64,000 bases of DNA from Eublepharis macularius (Eukaryota; Chordata; Lepidosauria; Squamata; Eublepharidae). The DNA lies in the NCBI RefSeq assembly GCF_028583425.1, contig NC_072791.1:33301368-33365367 (forward strand), in the 5' to 3' direction. Shown here in pieces: positions 48,750 through 60,060 of this stretch; the stretch's first letter is position 1, and every line of letters starts with the position of its first letter. The notes under the pieces were generated by a model. The model worked only from the letters and a program-made list of their open reading frames with translations. It was not told the origin of the DNA and ran no database searches. The position numbers and the translations under genes are program-made.

Positions 48750-49200
48750 GCTAGGGATGGGGGTAACAATGCTGCATGCTTGGTGGGCAATAGCAGACTG
48801 AAGCTTAAGGACCACTGTCTTGCAAGATGTATAACAACCCTTCCATGACTGACAAATAGCTTCCACAGACTGAAGACTTTTGCAATCAACTCACACAATA
48901 TATAATAATAGCTTAATGCACATAGAACAACATAGCTTAATTATCCACAACCTGAAATCAGTTGTATAAAGTCACATTTTGAAGAGCAGCAGTTTAGAAG
49001 CACTCAGATAACCTGGCTGAACAACCACCTATGCTCATCAGACATTATGTATGTGTTCAGACATAACTGGAAAAATAAACACATCTTTGTTCAGACATAC
49101 AAGCTTTTCTCAAGGAGAATGCTCACCCTTTCTTCTTCTTGGTAGCAAACTGGCGATACATGGAGTGACCGGTTGGCTTCCTGTAATGCTGTGACTTGGG

Positions 49201-49645
49201 CAGGGCTCATTTCGAGGGGGAACGCACAGGAACACAGTTCTGGCAGTTCTCCAAAGAGGTCACATGTCAGGTGGCCTTGCCCACCTGACTCTCGACCATT
49301 TTGGGCCCATTTCGGCCTGGATTGGGTCCGAAATGGTCTGGATCGGGCCTCGGGGGGTGGAACACTCTCCCGCTCATCAGTGGCCCGATCCTGACCATTT
49401 TTGGGGCCCTTTTCAGCCATTTTCAGCCCCTTTTTGCCATTTTGGGCCCAATTTCGGCCCTGAATGGCCAGGATTGGGTCCAAAACAGCCAGAATAGGTG
49501 ATGTCAAGGGGTGTGGCATATGCAGATCAGTTATACAAATGACACACTTCCGGTGATGGCAAGAGGCATGGCATATGCTAATGAGTTATGCTAATGAGCT
49601 ATGCTAATGAGTTCCTCCAGCTCTTTTTCTACTAAATGACCCCTG
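49201..49645. mobile_element. Non-autonomous hAT-like element
   Basis: Begins CAGGGCTCATTTCG and ends CTAAATGACCCCTG. Flanks ACTTGGG and ACTTAGGG are a probable decayed 8-bp duplication. The interior has short repeated modules ('cattttgggcccatttcggc') and 'tgctaatgagttatgctaat'. Related in its first 80 bp to 40156-40417. Confidence 0.55.
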
Positions 49646-51160
49646 ACTTAGGGTGTAACTGTACTTAGGCTGGCACTGTAAATGGCATATTTGGTCTCTC
49701 ACATACTACCATTGTGTTGAACTAAGAATTGTGTTTTTCTTAAAACATAAGGAGATCTAAAATTCTTATGTTAGTTTTAAAATAAAACATGTATTCTGGT
49801 GTTTTGTTTTGATCTTCATTTCAACTCTGCATAAGACAAGCAAATTTTGCTAACACATGGCTTCCCTTTGATATATATATTCCATTTTTCCTTTTAGTAT
49901 AACTGCATTTCTAGTTTCCTGTCTGCCCTAAACTACATTATACTCACTTTTGAGACCCCTGGTTTGTAGATCAATCCTCCCCCCCCCTCCCACCATCTCT
50001 TAATTACTCTTAGAGTTTCTTTCTCCAGCCAAGCAACCATGGTGGTTAATTCCAACCCACGTGAATGGAGTGATCCTAATCTGGTCTACTCAGGAGAAAG
50101 TCCTATTGTACTCATCAGGGCTCACTCCCAGGAAACTTCTCTTAGGATTGTAGCCCAACTCTGTTTTGTGTGGAAAGCTAGTAAATTATAGCCAGTCACA
50201 TATCATGCCAGTCCTTTATTTTCACTGAGGCATTGCCAGATTTGTCTCTTCTCAAAAAACAATATCAGAAGTACACAATGAATCAACCTCCAAGTATACA
50301 TTTTTTTACATTTACTCTTAGAGATATTTCACACTCATGGGTTAATGCGCCATTTCCAAGGTGTTGCCAAGATCGCAACAGATTCGGCTCAGCACCCATG
50401 CGTTTCACACTGTCTGAGAAGTTTCTAATTGGTGTCCTGCATTTTGTTTCGCAACCCCCGGTTTTGTTGCATGCTTTGTGGGCTTTGGAATTCATGACAA
50501 CCTTTTTTTTTTTAAAGTTTACACATGCATTGTAACTTTGTAACGTTACCACTTGAAACTTCCCCCCTCCCTATGCACATCAATACTGCATCTCTGTGCA
50601 GCCATTTTTGCACCCTAACTTTTCACGTTTGAAAATAGCACTGAGGGGTATTGAGAGCTGATTGTCCCTGCCCAGCAAATTTTCCGGCCACCAATGGTCT
50701 TACGCAATCACGTGAACCCTGAATGGATGGGGCATGATGATCTTTTTGGAGAAAGACTCCCCATGTTTGTTTGAATGCCATTTTAACGCTGGAACGTTAC
50801 TGTCCTTTAGAAATACAAAAAAAATTACAGGAAAAGCTGACAGGGTGCTGAGGAGGGTGGGTTTTATTAGATCCACACAGACTAATCAGCTTAAGGAAAA
50901 GGAGAGGGCAGTGTAGAGAAGCAAACTGCTCAAATGTGATGAGGAAACTTAAGAGGAAGCCTTGGCAGCAGGATGCCGGGGGAGGAGGGGGACGCAAGGA
51001 TGGGAACCAGAAGAGAGGAGAAGCTGAGCAGAGGCCTTGGCGGAGTGTCATGTCTGTTTGTCTACATACATGCCATGACTGTGTTGCTGACAATTATTGT
51101 TTACTACTGCTGACATTATGCTAAAGTCATGCTACTGTATTAATGTGTATTAATTAATAT

Positions 51161-51161
<1 letters not shown>
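49646..51161. other. Intergenic sequence, mostly unrecognised
   Basis: A short dispersed repeat at 50065-50160 ('cttctcttaggattgtagcc'). A probable transposon fragment spans about 50320-50740, with 'tttcacactgtctgagaagt' and unusual CpG content. No gene is seen. Confidence 0.4.

Positions 51162-51226
<65 letters not shown>
51162..51226. repeat. Microsatellite (CT)n
   Basis: An uninterrupted run of about 32 CT units. Confidence 0.97.
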
Positions 51227-51228
<2 letters not shown>

Positions 51229-51639
51229 TGCATAACTGTAGTGCAGATGTTACTGAGGACCCAAGCAAGGGCCTCTCCCTTATATTAGAGAAATATGCGA
51301 GTCTCGGCTAGCTGTGACCTTGAAGTATCTAAATGCCAGTTTCAGCTACTCTTCCCAGATGCTGGGAATAAATTGTTGTCTATCTGATTCATAGTCATAA
51401 CTAAGTTGATTCTCACAGAACTTGTGTAAGTTCACGCACCAAAATTCTGTTGTTTGAAGTGTGGGAAAATGAAGTATAACAGAGATTGCCTGAATTAAAT
51501 TGCCACTTCTGTCAAACTCTGTGATGGAGTGCAGACATGAACTGTATGGATTCTAAGAAAGCTACTTCTTATGGAACCAACGTGTGTTCAGTACAGATGG
51601 GCTTGAGAGATCTACTTGCCAGGGACTGACACAGAGGGA

Positions 51640-52240
51640 GAGTCTCCCACGCCCCTTGCTCATTCCCAGCCTTCCACCCTCCTTCACTCCGGGCTGCAGA
51701 TAATCCCCGGTTCACAAACTCACTGGCACTTGGCAAGGGCAAGAGGCAGCTGAGCGAAGATTAAAGTTGTCTCAGCCCCAGATTGTGCAGCAAGCACCTC
51801 GTGTTCTGCACAGCCAAAGCCCTCCCACCAACAAGGGCTGCCCGCTAAGCCAAGCCCGAGTTCTTCAGGGGTGTTGCTTGGACAGAGGCTCTGGGGTGCA
51901 GAGAGCGAGTGTGCGTATTTACACCCTGTGACCCCAGCCCTGCCCGCCTCCCTCCCGCTCTGCGCTCTGGCCAGGTGGGTGCCTGGCTCCCTGCTGCCAG
52001 CCAGCCAGGTGGACCGAGATGCTTCGCTGCACTGCCACCAAATGCTGAAATGCCACTCCTAAGGAAGGAATGAGAATGATCAGGAATAACATAAATGGAA
52101 GTGTGGATAGGTTCCTTGCCCCTGAGGAAGTCGTTGATGAAAACTGAGACATGCAAGCCGGCCCCGGTTTGGGCAGGGCACAGATGGGCTTGGACTCCTT
52201 CCTCCATCCACGCTGCTTTCTACAGAGAGAATAAACAGAC
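51640..52240. other. GC-richer intergenic patch, possible retroelement 3' end
   Basis: A 120-codon minus frame (51845-52207) has no similarity. The stretch 'cctgaggaagtcgttgatga' followed by 'gagaataaacagacttactt' resembles 3' ends of Penelope-like elements in reptiles, but this rests on general resemblance. Confidence 0.25.
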
Positions 52241-52439
52241 TTACTTTATCCACTTTACTTTTATTACTACTTACCTGCTTTGTTGCATCTTCCGTGGAGC
52301 TTTTTCCCGACTGAGTTAGAAGAGAATTTAAAGACAGTTTCTCTGAAGATATTAATTTGCACAGTCAGTTGTATAAATGTGTATTTTTGTATGTCACGTG
52401 AGTTATCAGCTGTTTGGATTTGTGAATGGATGCTATTTA

Positions 52440-52442
<3 letters not shown>

Positions 52443-52480
<38 letters not shown>
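52443..52480. repeat. Microsatellite (AT)n
   Basis: About 19 AT units. Confidence 0.97.
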
Positions 52481-52483
<3 letters not shown>

Positions 52484-53873
52484 TATTTTTCTATGTAATT
52501 TTGATGAAATTATATTTATTCTGGTTTCAAATATATAGCACTTTGTAAAAGCACCTAGTCACGTTAAGAGTAAATGTAAAAAATTATATACTTAGAGGTT
52601 GATTTATTGTGTACTCCTGATCTTGTTTTTAGAGGATCTGCTTTTTTCAGGAGAGCCTTTTTTGTGTTGCTAAGACTTGTCTCTTCTGGCATAATAAAAA
52701 TGCAAATTTTGATTGGAAACACTGTGGTTGCTTGACTAGAGGAGCTGTCCCTTGTCAGCTGTGTTGCATATCCTTCCTTCTGTTGCATTTATTATGCATA
52801 TTTTTAAAAACTATAAGACTGAATGGCAATGAGTTTTAAATTCTGTTTCCCATTTGTAATTTGAAATGTGTTTTGTTAAAAACTGGACTAGTGTCCAGAA
52901 AAGTTGTATCTCTAACTTGGTACAAAGTCAGTTAAAATGTTTGTCTTAGCAGCGTGAAATACATCTTCTATGAAGAGAACTAAAAGTATTTGCATGGCTA
53001 CTTCTATTTATTGTATCGTGTAAATTGCTGGTCTTCATCCCTTCAAGATCTGGGACTCGCTGAGCCACAAGCACATGACAGCAAGTCATGTGATATCAGT
53101 AATGCCATCGCAAGATGGGGAGCTGGAATAATGGCCTTGCCAATATCAAGGCTAAGGCTGTGGGCAGCAAACCAAGAGAGCCAAGAACACTAAGCACAAT
53201 CTGAACACCAGAAGGTATAATACAGAGAGGAGTAAGCCGAGGGTCAGAGCCATGAAGCAATCCTCTCTACCACAGAATGACCTTGGCTCATGATCCTGCT
53301 ACGCTTCTCAGCATGCATGCAAAGAAGGCACACTGCTACACAAGTGTACTGGCAGCAGGTCCTTCCAAAAGGCAGGGGGGAAATTTGTGGCCTTTGTAGC
53401 TCCTATTATATCCAGTGGGCCTTCAAACCTCTCCCATTGTTTTCAATGGGCATTCTTGTCACTTGTTTTAGTACCTCCCAGATTTGGATTCACTTTCTTA
53501 ATTGGGAATGCTCAGCTACCGTTGTTCCACCCACCAACACTCATCTTCTACGAGTAAATTATTGTTGTGTGTGTTTGAAATGAAAAACAAAACCGATCAG
53601 ATCAGTTCAGAGCTGAGACTGGCTGACCCAAAGCAAACTAGTGATGAAATGGGATAATTCTGGAACCCACAGAACCGAAACTGAAATGGAAACTTTCTTG
53701 GTGTGCACCCTGAGTGGTGGCACCATGTTCATGTACCCACTTCACATACCATATCCAATGCAACTTGGAGCTTATCGAAATGGGGAAGGGGTTGGAGGTA
53801 TGTATGTATGTAGAAATGTTCACTTATACCCTGGATCACATATTATTACATGTCCATGTGTAAGAGTGGACAA
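52481..53873. other. Intergenic sequence with no gene recognised
   Basis: 53290-53730 contains words typical of hAT-like repeats ('attgttttcaatgggcattc', 'ttggtgtgcaccctgagtgg'). The rest is unrecognised. Confidence 0.35.
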
Positions 53874-54105
53874 GAGCTAGCATGGTGTAGTGGTTAGAGC
53901 ATAAAACTAGGAACTGGGAGAACCAACTTCAAATCTCTGCTCTGCCATGGAAGCTTGCTGGGCGACCTTGGGCCAGTCACACCCTCTCAGCCTGACCTAC
54001 CTCATAGGGTATTTGCTGTGAGAATAAAATGGAGGAGGGAATGACGTTGGAAGCCTCTTTGGGTCTTTATCGGGGAGAAAGGGGTAAAAAAAGTAAATAA
54101 ATAGA
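53874..54105 (+). repeat. tRNA-derived SINE
   Basis: Starts 'gagctagcatggtgtagtgg', then 'gctgggcgaccttgggccag' and 'ctacctcatagggtatttgc', ending in AAATAAATA. Confidence 0.78.
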
Positions 54106-54530
54106 TCAGTAAGACTGCAAGGTCTGTTGCCCCACCATCTGTGGATCATCTGCTTGATAAATATGTGCTTTTAGAGTCCTCTCCCTCATGTTCCGGTAAT
54201 ACCTTCTTAGTTTTGCACAGAATTCATACTTAGAGACATTACAGCATTCGGGTCCTGACCTGTTAGGGAGATGCTGGCATATAAACATTTTAAATAATTA
54301 AATATAGCCATTCTCAAGTGGTACATAAAACACACACTTGTTATATATGCAATATTTCACATCTATTACAGGTATAAAGGGTTTTTCACACTGCTGCAGG
54401 AGATACTTATTTTTGTGCACCATTGTTACCTATTGGATGGTGCTTATAATTACTAATGCTGAAAGACAATATTCCCCCCTTTTTTGCCATTTTCAATTTT
54501 TTTCCTCCAGTGGGGCAGTGTAGAGGCTTA

Positions 54531-54728
54531 GAGCCAAGCTACAAGTGACGAATTACACTTGCCTGGCAAGTGAACAGACTCCCGTGTATTCCTCCCTGTT
54601 CACTTGCCATTCACTTGCGCTCCACTTGATCAAGGGGAGAGCAAGTGAATGGCAAGTGAACAGGGAGGAATACACGGGAGTCTATTCACTTGCCAGGCAA
54701 GTGTAATTCGTCACTTGTAGCTTGGCTC
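54531..54728. mobile_element. Nearly perfect 198-bp palindrome (MITE)
   Basis: The sequence from GAGCCAAGCTACAAGTGACG to its complement at the right end folds end to end around TGATCA (centre 54629/54630). Only a few mismatches occur, such as cagactcccg against cgggagtcta and near the centre. Flanking trinucleotides are TTA and TCA, a possible 3-bp duplication with one change. Confidence 0.85.
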
Positions 54729-55289
54729 TCAGTAGTAGCTTTTCTGTTTGATGATGGGGAGCATGTGACATGACTATTCTCATAGCCCTTTTTAAAAAGT
54801 GCAAGAATATTCTCTGAAAGGGTATTTCAGAAGTAAACTATTTTAAAGCCCTTTATTATTTAAAACATTATTGGATTTCCTGATTGTTTTTTAAGAGAAG
54901 CATAAAGAAAAAATACGTTCCTATGACACACTGGTCTATCCTCACAGCAGAAAGGCTTTCTGTTCCATTCTGTTTTTTCACTATCCCTACTAGCAGGATC
55001 AGGATGTGACCAACAGTAGGAAGTGAAGTTGGCAGATAAAACATATATACACATGAGATAGGTATGCCGAAGGAAGAAGCTGTGACGCAGCACCGAGACA
55101 ATGTCAGAGATAGCAGTTGTTGAGTCACAGTTCATTTGTGAAGAACAGCATAGTTAGTGGGTACTTGCAACAAATTAATTTAGCTATGATGGTTTATTCT
55201 CAGAGCCTTTGGATAGGAGTGACTCATGCCTGCACAGTTCTTTGCATAGCAATGCTTCAACTATAGAACTCTTTTCTCCAAGAACAAGA

Positions 55290-55420
55290 GAATCTGGTGA
55301 TACCTTAATGGCTAATATATTTATTGTAGCATAAGCTCTTGTGGGTCTTCTTGAGCCTACTTTGTCAGAAGCACGTATCAGATCTGTGCTACTTTACACA
55401 TTTCTGCGGAGGCTGTGTTG
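55290..55420. repeat. Foldback repeat, family A, fragment
   Basis: Contains 'tctggtgataccttaatggc' and 'tagcataagctcttgtgggt' with the inner 'gtcagaagcacgtatcagat' segment. Confidence 0.5.
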
Positions 55421-56205
55421 GATCTTACTGTTTATACTTTCTATCTCGGATGAATGGTGATGCATGCATATATGTTTTTCAACTTAGCTGAACCATGAAC
55501 AAAAATGAAGTTTCCTTATGACCATTGGTCTATCCAGGTTAGTATGTCTACTCTGGAAGTGACTCTCTCGGTCTCAAGGCCAGACTAGATGTAATTATTT
55601 TGAATGATTTTTTTCACCTCACTTTCCCCACAGCCAGACACCAGCTGCAAGGAACTCATTTTTAAAATACCAGAGGGACACAATTTGCTCAGGATCATGG
55701 CATATGGGAAGGAGGGGCTTCTGTCTTTCCACCTGCCCTTTTCCCAAGTCAAAACAACCTTGAAGGGGTGTTACTTGGCCCATTGGGAATTCATATGCAC
55801 TGAATATTGCACATACAGCTCCAAAATGGGACAAATAATGCTTCCGGGGGTTACCCAGACCCAACTTGTTAAAAACTGTCATGTCTAGTTTGGTCATTAG
55901 GAAAAGGGCATATTACCTGACCCTTTTTTAAAAACTAGAGATGCTGGGGATTGGACTTGGGATCTTCTGCAGGCCAAGAAGATGCTAATACTGAGCCATT
56001 GCCACTCTCACACAGTCTTATCTCAATGAATGATAAGCAGAGTGTTTGGAGTAGTCTCTGCTCAACAGAACAGCTCTTTTGTTTCCCCTTTTCAAGGCCT
56101 AAGGGCAGAAGAAATAGTAATATATACTACAACTGATCTTGCTGAGAAGTTTCCATAACCTAGGCAGACAGTAAGTAGTGTGTACAGTGGTTAGAGCACA
56201 GGTAA
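55421..56205. other. Intergenic sequence with no recognised feature
   Basis: Short overlapping ORFs on both strands at 55604-55897 show no similarity. Confidence 0.4.
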
Positions 56206-56960
56206 CATTTTTTGACCCTATGGGTGCTTTTGGAATTCTGATAAAAGATGATAGGTGAAACCACAAAATGACTGCATCAGGAGGTGGAGCCAGCCACAAA
56301 ATGTCAGGGAGTGAGGTTCTGCATAACTCTAAGAGTAACTCTTCAACATTTCAGGTAGAAGCTGTTGTGTATAGGCCCTAGCTTCAAATAAAAGTTAGGC
56401 TCTTCAGGCTTTGATTCTTATTGGATGTTACAGTTGGCAGCAGCCAATCGGTCCTCTCTAAATAAAGACCAATCACTATTGTGTAAATATGTTATATTGT
56501 ATACAGTTCATGCAAATGATGGTATCCTAGGATGTTTATTACTATTGGTTGATGGTTAATACATGGGCAGGGTTGGTGTGTATATACTGGGATACTGTTG
56601 AACTGAAGTCGTCTGTTCTGGCTTGCAATAAAGCATGTTGTCTTGATCTGAAACCACTCTGGGCTGAAATCATTCTGAGCGCCAAGCTCAGTACTTAATA
56701 GAAGCCTTTTAAAATTAACATATTATTTTAAAATATTTTCTTGTTTACCTTCAGTCATGCAGTGAAGATCCTTGTGCTGTGGTGGCAGGTGCTGATGAAA
56801 GCAATGTTTTTGGGAATCTGCACAGTCAATCAGATCTCCAATGGCTAATCAGAATTGCTGCTGGGGCAAAAGTCCCATCTGACCCCACTCACTTCCTAAA
56901 AATACTTGACAGGCACCAGAAAAGGCGTTGTGGGCACCTTGGGGATCCCAAAGTTAGAGT
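56206..56960 (+). repeat. Dispersed repeat family B, copy 2, interrupted by an LTR
   Basis: Same order of blocks as 10190-10640: 'ccacaaaatgtcagggagtg', 'taactcttcaacatttcagg', then after the insertion 'ccttttaaaattaacatatt', 'cagtgaagatccttgtgctg' and 'cacttcctaaaaatacttga'. Confidence 0.7.
56363..56699 (+). mobile_element. Probable solo LTR inserted in repeat family B
   Basis: A 337-bp insertion starting TGTTGTGTATAGG, flanked by the 6-bp direct repeat AGAAGC (56357-56362, 56700-56705). It is absent at the matching site of the copy at 10190-10640. It contains a TATA-like 'gtgtatatactggg' (56577-56590) and AATAAA at 56627-56632 in the right order for an LTR. The 3' end is not a clean CA, so the right border may be off by a few bases. 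No coding sequence is attached. Confidence 0.6.
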
Positions 56961-57599
56961 ATCGAGTTTCTTCCACATGGATGTTTTGTTCCGCTTTGGC
57001 TTCCTTACTGTAGGGCTGTTTTGGGGAACATCCACACGTAGACCTCCTCCTGTCTGTGCTGCTTTACCACAATAGTACTATTTTTTTTTAAAGTCCCAGA
57101 ATAGCCCTCCAATGGCACATGTGGGCATGACAACTGGAGGCGGGGGCAGGGCCTGAGCCAAGGAAAATTGGGCAGGACCTGGAAAAGTACAACTGTTCTT
57201 TGACAGTTATTCCTAAAATATCACATCAAAGGAGAAAACAGAGGAGGATGGTGATGTCATGTGGAACTCATTGCCTTTGTACTGTATTTGGCCCAGATGC
57301 ACTTGTAGCTTTGGATCTCCCTGAGTTATTGTGTTTTTTGACATCTACAGAATCATAACCAAAACCACATATATCTTTGTATGTCTCCTTATAATCTGAT
57401 TACAAACCTATAACTGAAAAACTACAACAGAATTGGAATATGCAGCTCCATCCAAATCTAGAAAACAGTAAAGAAAGCGTGTATAAACATATTTCTTTAG
57501 GTTTTGGATTGCAATTAACACAAATTCCTTAAATTGCTGTGATCAGACTCAGATAGGTGTAAGCAGCCAAGAGTAAATTTGACACAAATATTATGGGGA
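56961..57599. other. Intergenic sequence with no recognised feature
   Basis: No coding signal. Part may belong to hAT-like repeats. Confidence 0.35.
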
Positions 57600-58035
57600 T
57601 GTCTAAGTATTTATTTACTTCATTTACAGCTTGCTTTTCTTGCTGATACTCAAGGCGACTTACAAAATATTTTATTTATTTAGAATATTTATGTGCTGCC
57701 TCTTAAGAGTCTTGCTTAAGGTGGTTTACAATTAAAAACCACAATATCAAAACAAGCCACTAAAACGCAAGCCATTGGACATAGGCAGTGTCAAAAACTA
57801 TTAAAACAGAAGCTGGTCATTAAAAAACTGATAAGATAAAACCCCTAATTAAAAGCTTGGGTAAAAAGATAACTGTCCTTATATATTAGTCTTCTCAGTG
57901 CTATTATTGTCCCCACAATACAGCTGGGAGCTGGGAGCTGGGGCTGAGAAGAGTGGCCTATCCAAGGCCACCTTCTGAGCAGTAGAGGGATTCAATATAG
58001 CCTACAACATTAACCACTATGCCTGGCCTGGTCTA
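57600..58035 (-). repeat. L2 3' tail and tRNA-SINE-like fragments, minus strand
   Basis: 57600-57870 is the complement of an L2 end ('gtatttatttacttcattta', 'aaggtggtttacaattaaaa'). 57890-58035 reads as the complement of a tRNA-SINE body ('gctggggctgagaagagtgg', 'acattaaccactatgcctgg'). Confidence 0.55.
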
Positions 58036-58058
58036 AAAGGAAATAAAGCAGGCAACAG

Positions 58059-58277
58059 TAGGGTGGCCAGGTTCAGGTTGGGAAATTCCGGGAGATTTTG
58101 GAGGTGGAGCCTGGAGAGGGTGGGGCTTGGGAAGGGGAGGGGCCTCAGTGGGGTATAATGCCATAGAGTTTACCCTTCAGAGATGCCATTTTCTCCAGGG
58201 GAACTGGTCTCTGTTGCCTGGAGATCAGTTGTAATTCCAGGAGATCTCCAGCTACCACCTGGAGGCTGGCAGCCATA
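58059..58277. mobile_element. hAT-type MITE (219 bp)
   Basis: The ends are TAGGGTGGCCAG and CTGGCAGCCATA. Flanking 8-mers GGCAACAG (58051-58058) and GGCAACAT (58278-58285) differ at one base. The interior 'ggagatctccagctaccacc' and 'ccgggagattttggaggtgg' are arms of one inverted repeat. Confidence 0.8.
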
Positions 58278-58476
58278 GGCAACATGCAAGTGTGAAATCC
58301 CCAAGACCTTGTTCAAGAGGGAAAGGGAGGTGTGTGGAACCATTTCTGAGTAAAAAATCCAACTTGAAGACATTTTGCGCGAAGGTTGTAAGCTACCTGG
58401 ACATCGTTTTCCTCTTGGTTTGCACATAACTCCCACCCCATTTGTTTCTATGCCTCTAGGCTTCATTTAGTTTCAG

Positions 58477-58615
58477 GTAGATAGCTGTTTTGGTCTGCAG
58501 TAGAACAGCAGGATTTGGGTCCAGTGGCACCTTAGAGGCCAACAAGATTTTCAGGTATGAGCTTTTGAGAGTGAGAGCTCCCTTCTTCAGATACCCCGAA
58601 ATTTTGTAGATGCCT
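58477..58615. repeat. Foldback repeat, family A, copy
   Basis: Reads 'gctgttttggtctgcagtag', 'ccagtggcaccttagaggcc' and 'gagctcccttcttcagatac', one arm plus loop. Confidence 0.65.
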
Positions 58616-58674
58616 AACTTGCTAATGGACTCAAATCAAGCTGGCCTTAGGGGAACAAGATAGGAGTGTGGTTC

Positions 58675-59075
58675 AAAGGTGGGCAGCTGTGTTGGTCTGC
58701 AGGGGGTGGGAAAAGAAATTTTTGAGTCCAACGACACCTTAGAGACCAACAAGAGTTTCAGGGTGCAAGCTTTCAAGAATTAAGCTTTCAAGAGCCAGTT
58801 TGGTGTAGTGGTTACGAGTGTGGGTTTCTAATCTGGAAAACCGCATTTGATTCCTCACTCCTCCACTTGAAGCCAGCTGGGTGACCTTGGGTCAGTCACA
58901 GCTTCTAGCTCTCTCAGCCCCATCCACCTCCCAGGGTGTTTGTTGTGGGGATAACAACAACATACTTTGTAAACTGCTCTGAGTGGGTGTTAAGTCATCC
59001 TGAAGGGCGGTATACAAATCAAATGTTGTTGTTATTAAAGTATCTGAAGTAGGGAGCGCCGACTCTCGAAAGCTT
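58675..59075. repeat. Foldback repeat, family A, split by a SINE
   Basis: The left part (58675-58791) reads 'gctgtgttggtctgcagggg' and 'caacgacaccttagagacca'. It resumes at 59037 with 'tatctgaagtagggagcgcc' and 'gactctcgaaagctt'. The SINE between them is younger. Confidence 0.65.
58792..59036 (+). repeat. tRNA-derived SINE with L2-like tail, nested
   Basis: Starts 'gagccagtttggtgtagtgg', has B-box-like 'gcatttgattcctca', the body 'gccagctgggtgaccttggg', and the tail 'ctgctctgagtgggtgttaa' ending in (GTT)n. Same family as 34376-34645. Confidence 0.85.
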
Positions 59076-59280
59076 AATTTGCAAACCTCATTTTACATAA
59101 TATACTAACACAAAGAAGGAGCATATGACAAGGATCAAATGAATTGGCTAAAAAGAGAGAGCTTGAAGGGCCAACTTTGGTGCAGGGCCACTTTTAGGCA
59201 CACTGAGATCACTACCAACATAGGTAATTTAGTCGTGTATTTGTTCAAAGGCTCTTCATAATCAAAGGCCCCATAGTTTG

Positions 59281-59475
59281 ATGGTTGTTGTGGGTTTTCT
59301 GTTTCGCCAGCAGCTGTGGCTGGCATCTTCAGAGGTGTAGCACCAAAAAGTCTTTTGGTGCTACACCTCTGAAGATGCCAGCCACAGCTGCTGGCGAAAC
59401 GTCAGGAACTACAATGCCAAGACCACGGCAATACAGCCGGGAAAACCCACAACAACCATCGTTCTCCGGCACGCC
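59281..59475. repeat. Foldback element upstream of TTC7B
   Basis: The core arms 59301-59344 and 59357-59400 are exact reverse complements (gtttcgccagcagctgtggc in the left), with a short palindromic link at 59342-59359. The right arm extends to about 59460 ('aatgccaagaccacggcaat', 'gaaaacccacaacaaccatc'). The left arm keeps only the outermost 'ggttgttgtgggtttt', having lost the middle. Confidence 0.85.
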
Positions 59476-59539
59476 CCATAGTTTGTTTTGAACACAGAAT
59501 TGGCGCAAAATATAAGCAGGCGGTTTCAGGAAGAAGGGG

Positions 59540-60060
59540 GAAAAGAAGAAGCCCAGCTGCGCGGAGGGAACGCAACGACACGCTCTGCTGCGCTACACGC
59601 CTTTTTCCCGCCACGGAGCCGCTCTCTCCCTCTCCCTCATCCGCCCGCGCAGCCACCCTCCGCCCCCGCCTCGTTCCTCCGGCCGGCGGCAGGTGGCGCT
59701 GCAGCGAGCCGCGCGCTCTCCGGTTCCCGTTCCGGGGCCGCAGCTCGGCTCGTTCCGCCGCCGAAAAGGGACCCGCCGCCGCTACCGCCCCCACCCCCGT
59801 CCCGGGTCCGCCTCAGCCGGCCATGGCGACCAAGAAAGGGGGCTCGCGGCTGGAGACCGAGATCGAGCGGTGCCGCTCTGAGTGCCAATGGGAGAGGATC
59901 CCCGAGCTCGTCAAGCAGCTGTCGGCCAAGCTCATTGCTAACGGTGGGGCCCGCCGAGTGGGATGGGGTGGGATGGGAAGCGGGGGCCGGACAACGACGG
60001 CTACAGGTGCAGCGGGGGCGGGAGCAGGTAGGCACCGTTGGCTGCCGCCTTAGAGCGGCC
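59540..60060 (+). promoter_or_regulatory. TTC7B: CpG island / TTC7B promoter and 5' UTR
   Basis: The density of CG dinucleotides rises sharply from about 59560 and falls after 60060, spanning the TTC7B start codon. GC-box-like runs are 'ccgcccccgcctcg' (59660s) and 'taccgcccccaccccc' (59780s). No TATA box is seen, so a dispersed CpG-island start is likely. The exact start site is not known. Confidence 0.75.
59823..59943 (+). CDS. TTC7B: TTC7B first coding exon
   Basis: The ATG is in a good Kozak context (ggccATGG). The exon encodes MATKKGGSRLETEIERCRSE and then QWERIPELVKQLSAKLIAN, the characteristic N-terminus of TTC7B as I recall it, before a GT donor at 59944; it ends with one base of the next codon. 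TTC7B is a helical TPR-repeat scaffold that joins FAM126 and EFR3 to hold the lipid kinase PI4KA at the plasma membrane. TTC7A starts with similar residues, but the position downstream of RPS6KA5 in the same orientation points to TTC7B. The remaining exons lie beyond the window. Confidence 0.93.

Noticed and set aside
51845..52207. 120-codon minus-strand ORF in a GC-richer patch
   Set aside because: No similarity or splice context, and composition alone explains the lack of stops.
59342..59359. Palindrome resembling a transcription terminator or microRNA hairpin
   Set aside because: It is the centre of a foldback transposon-like repeat; the perfect 44-bp arms are longer and more exact than a microRNA precursor.
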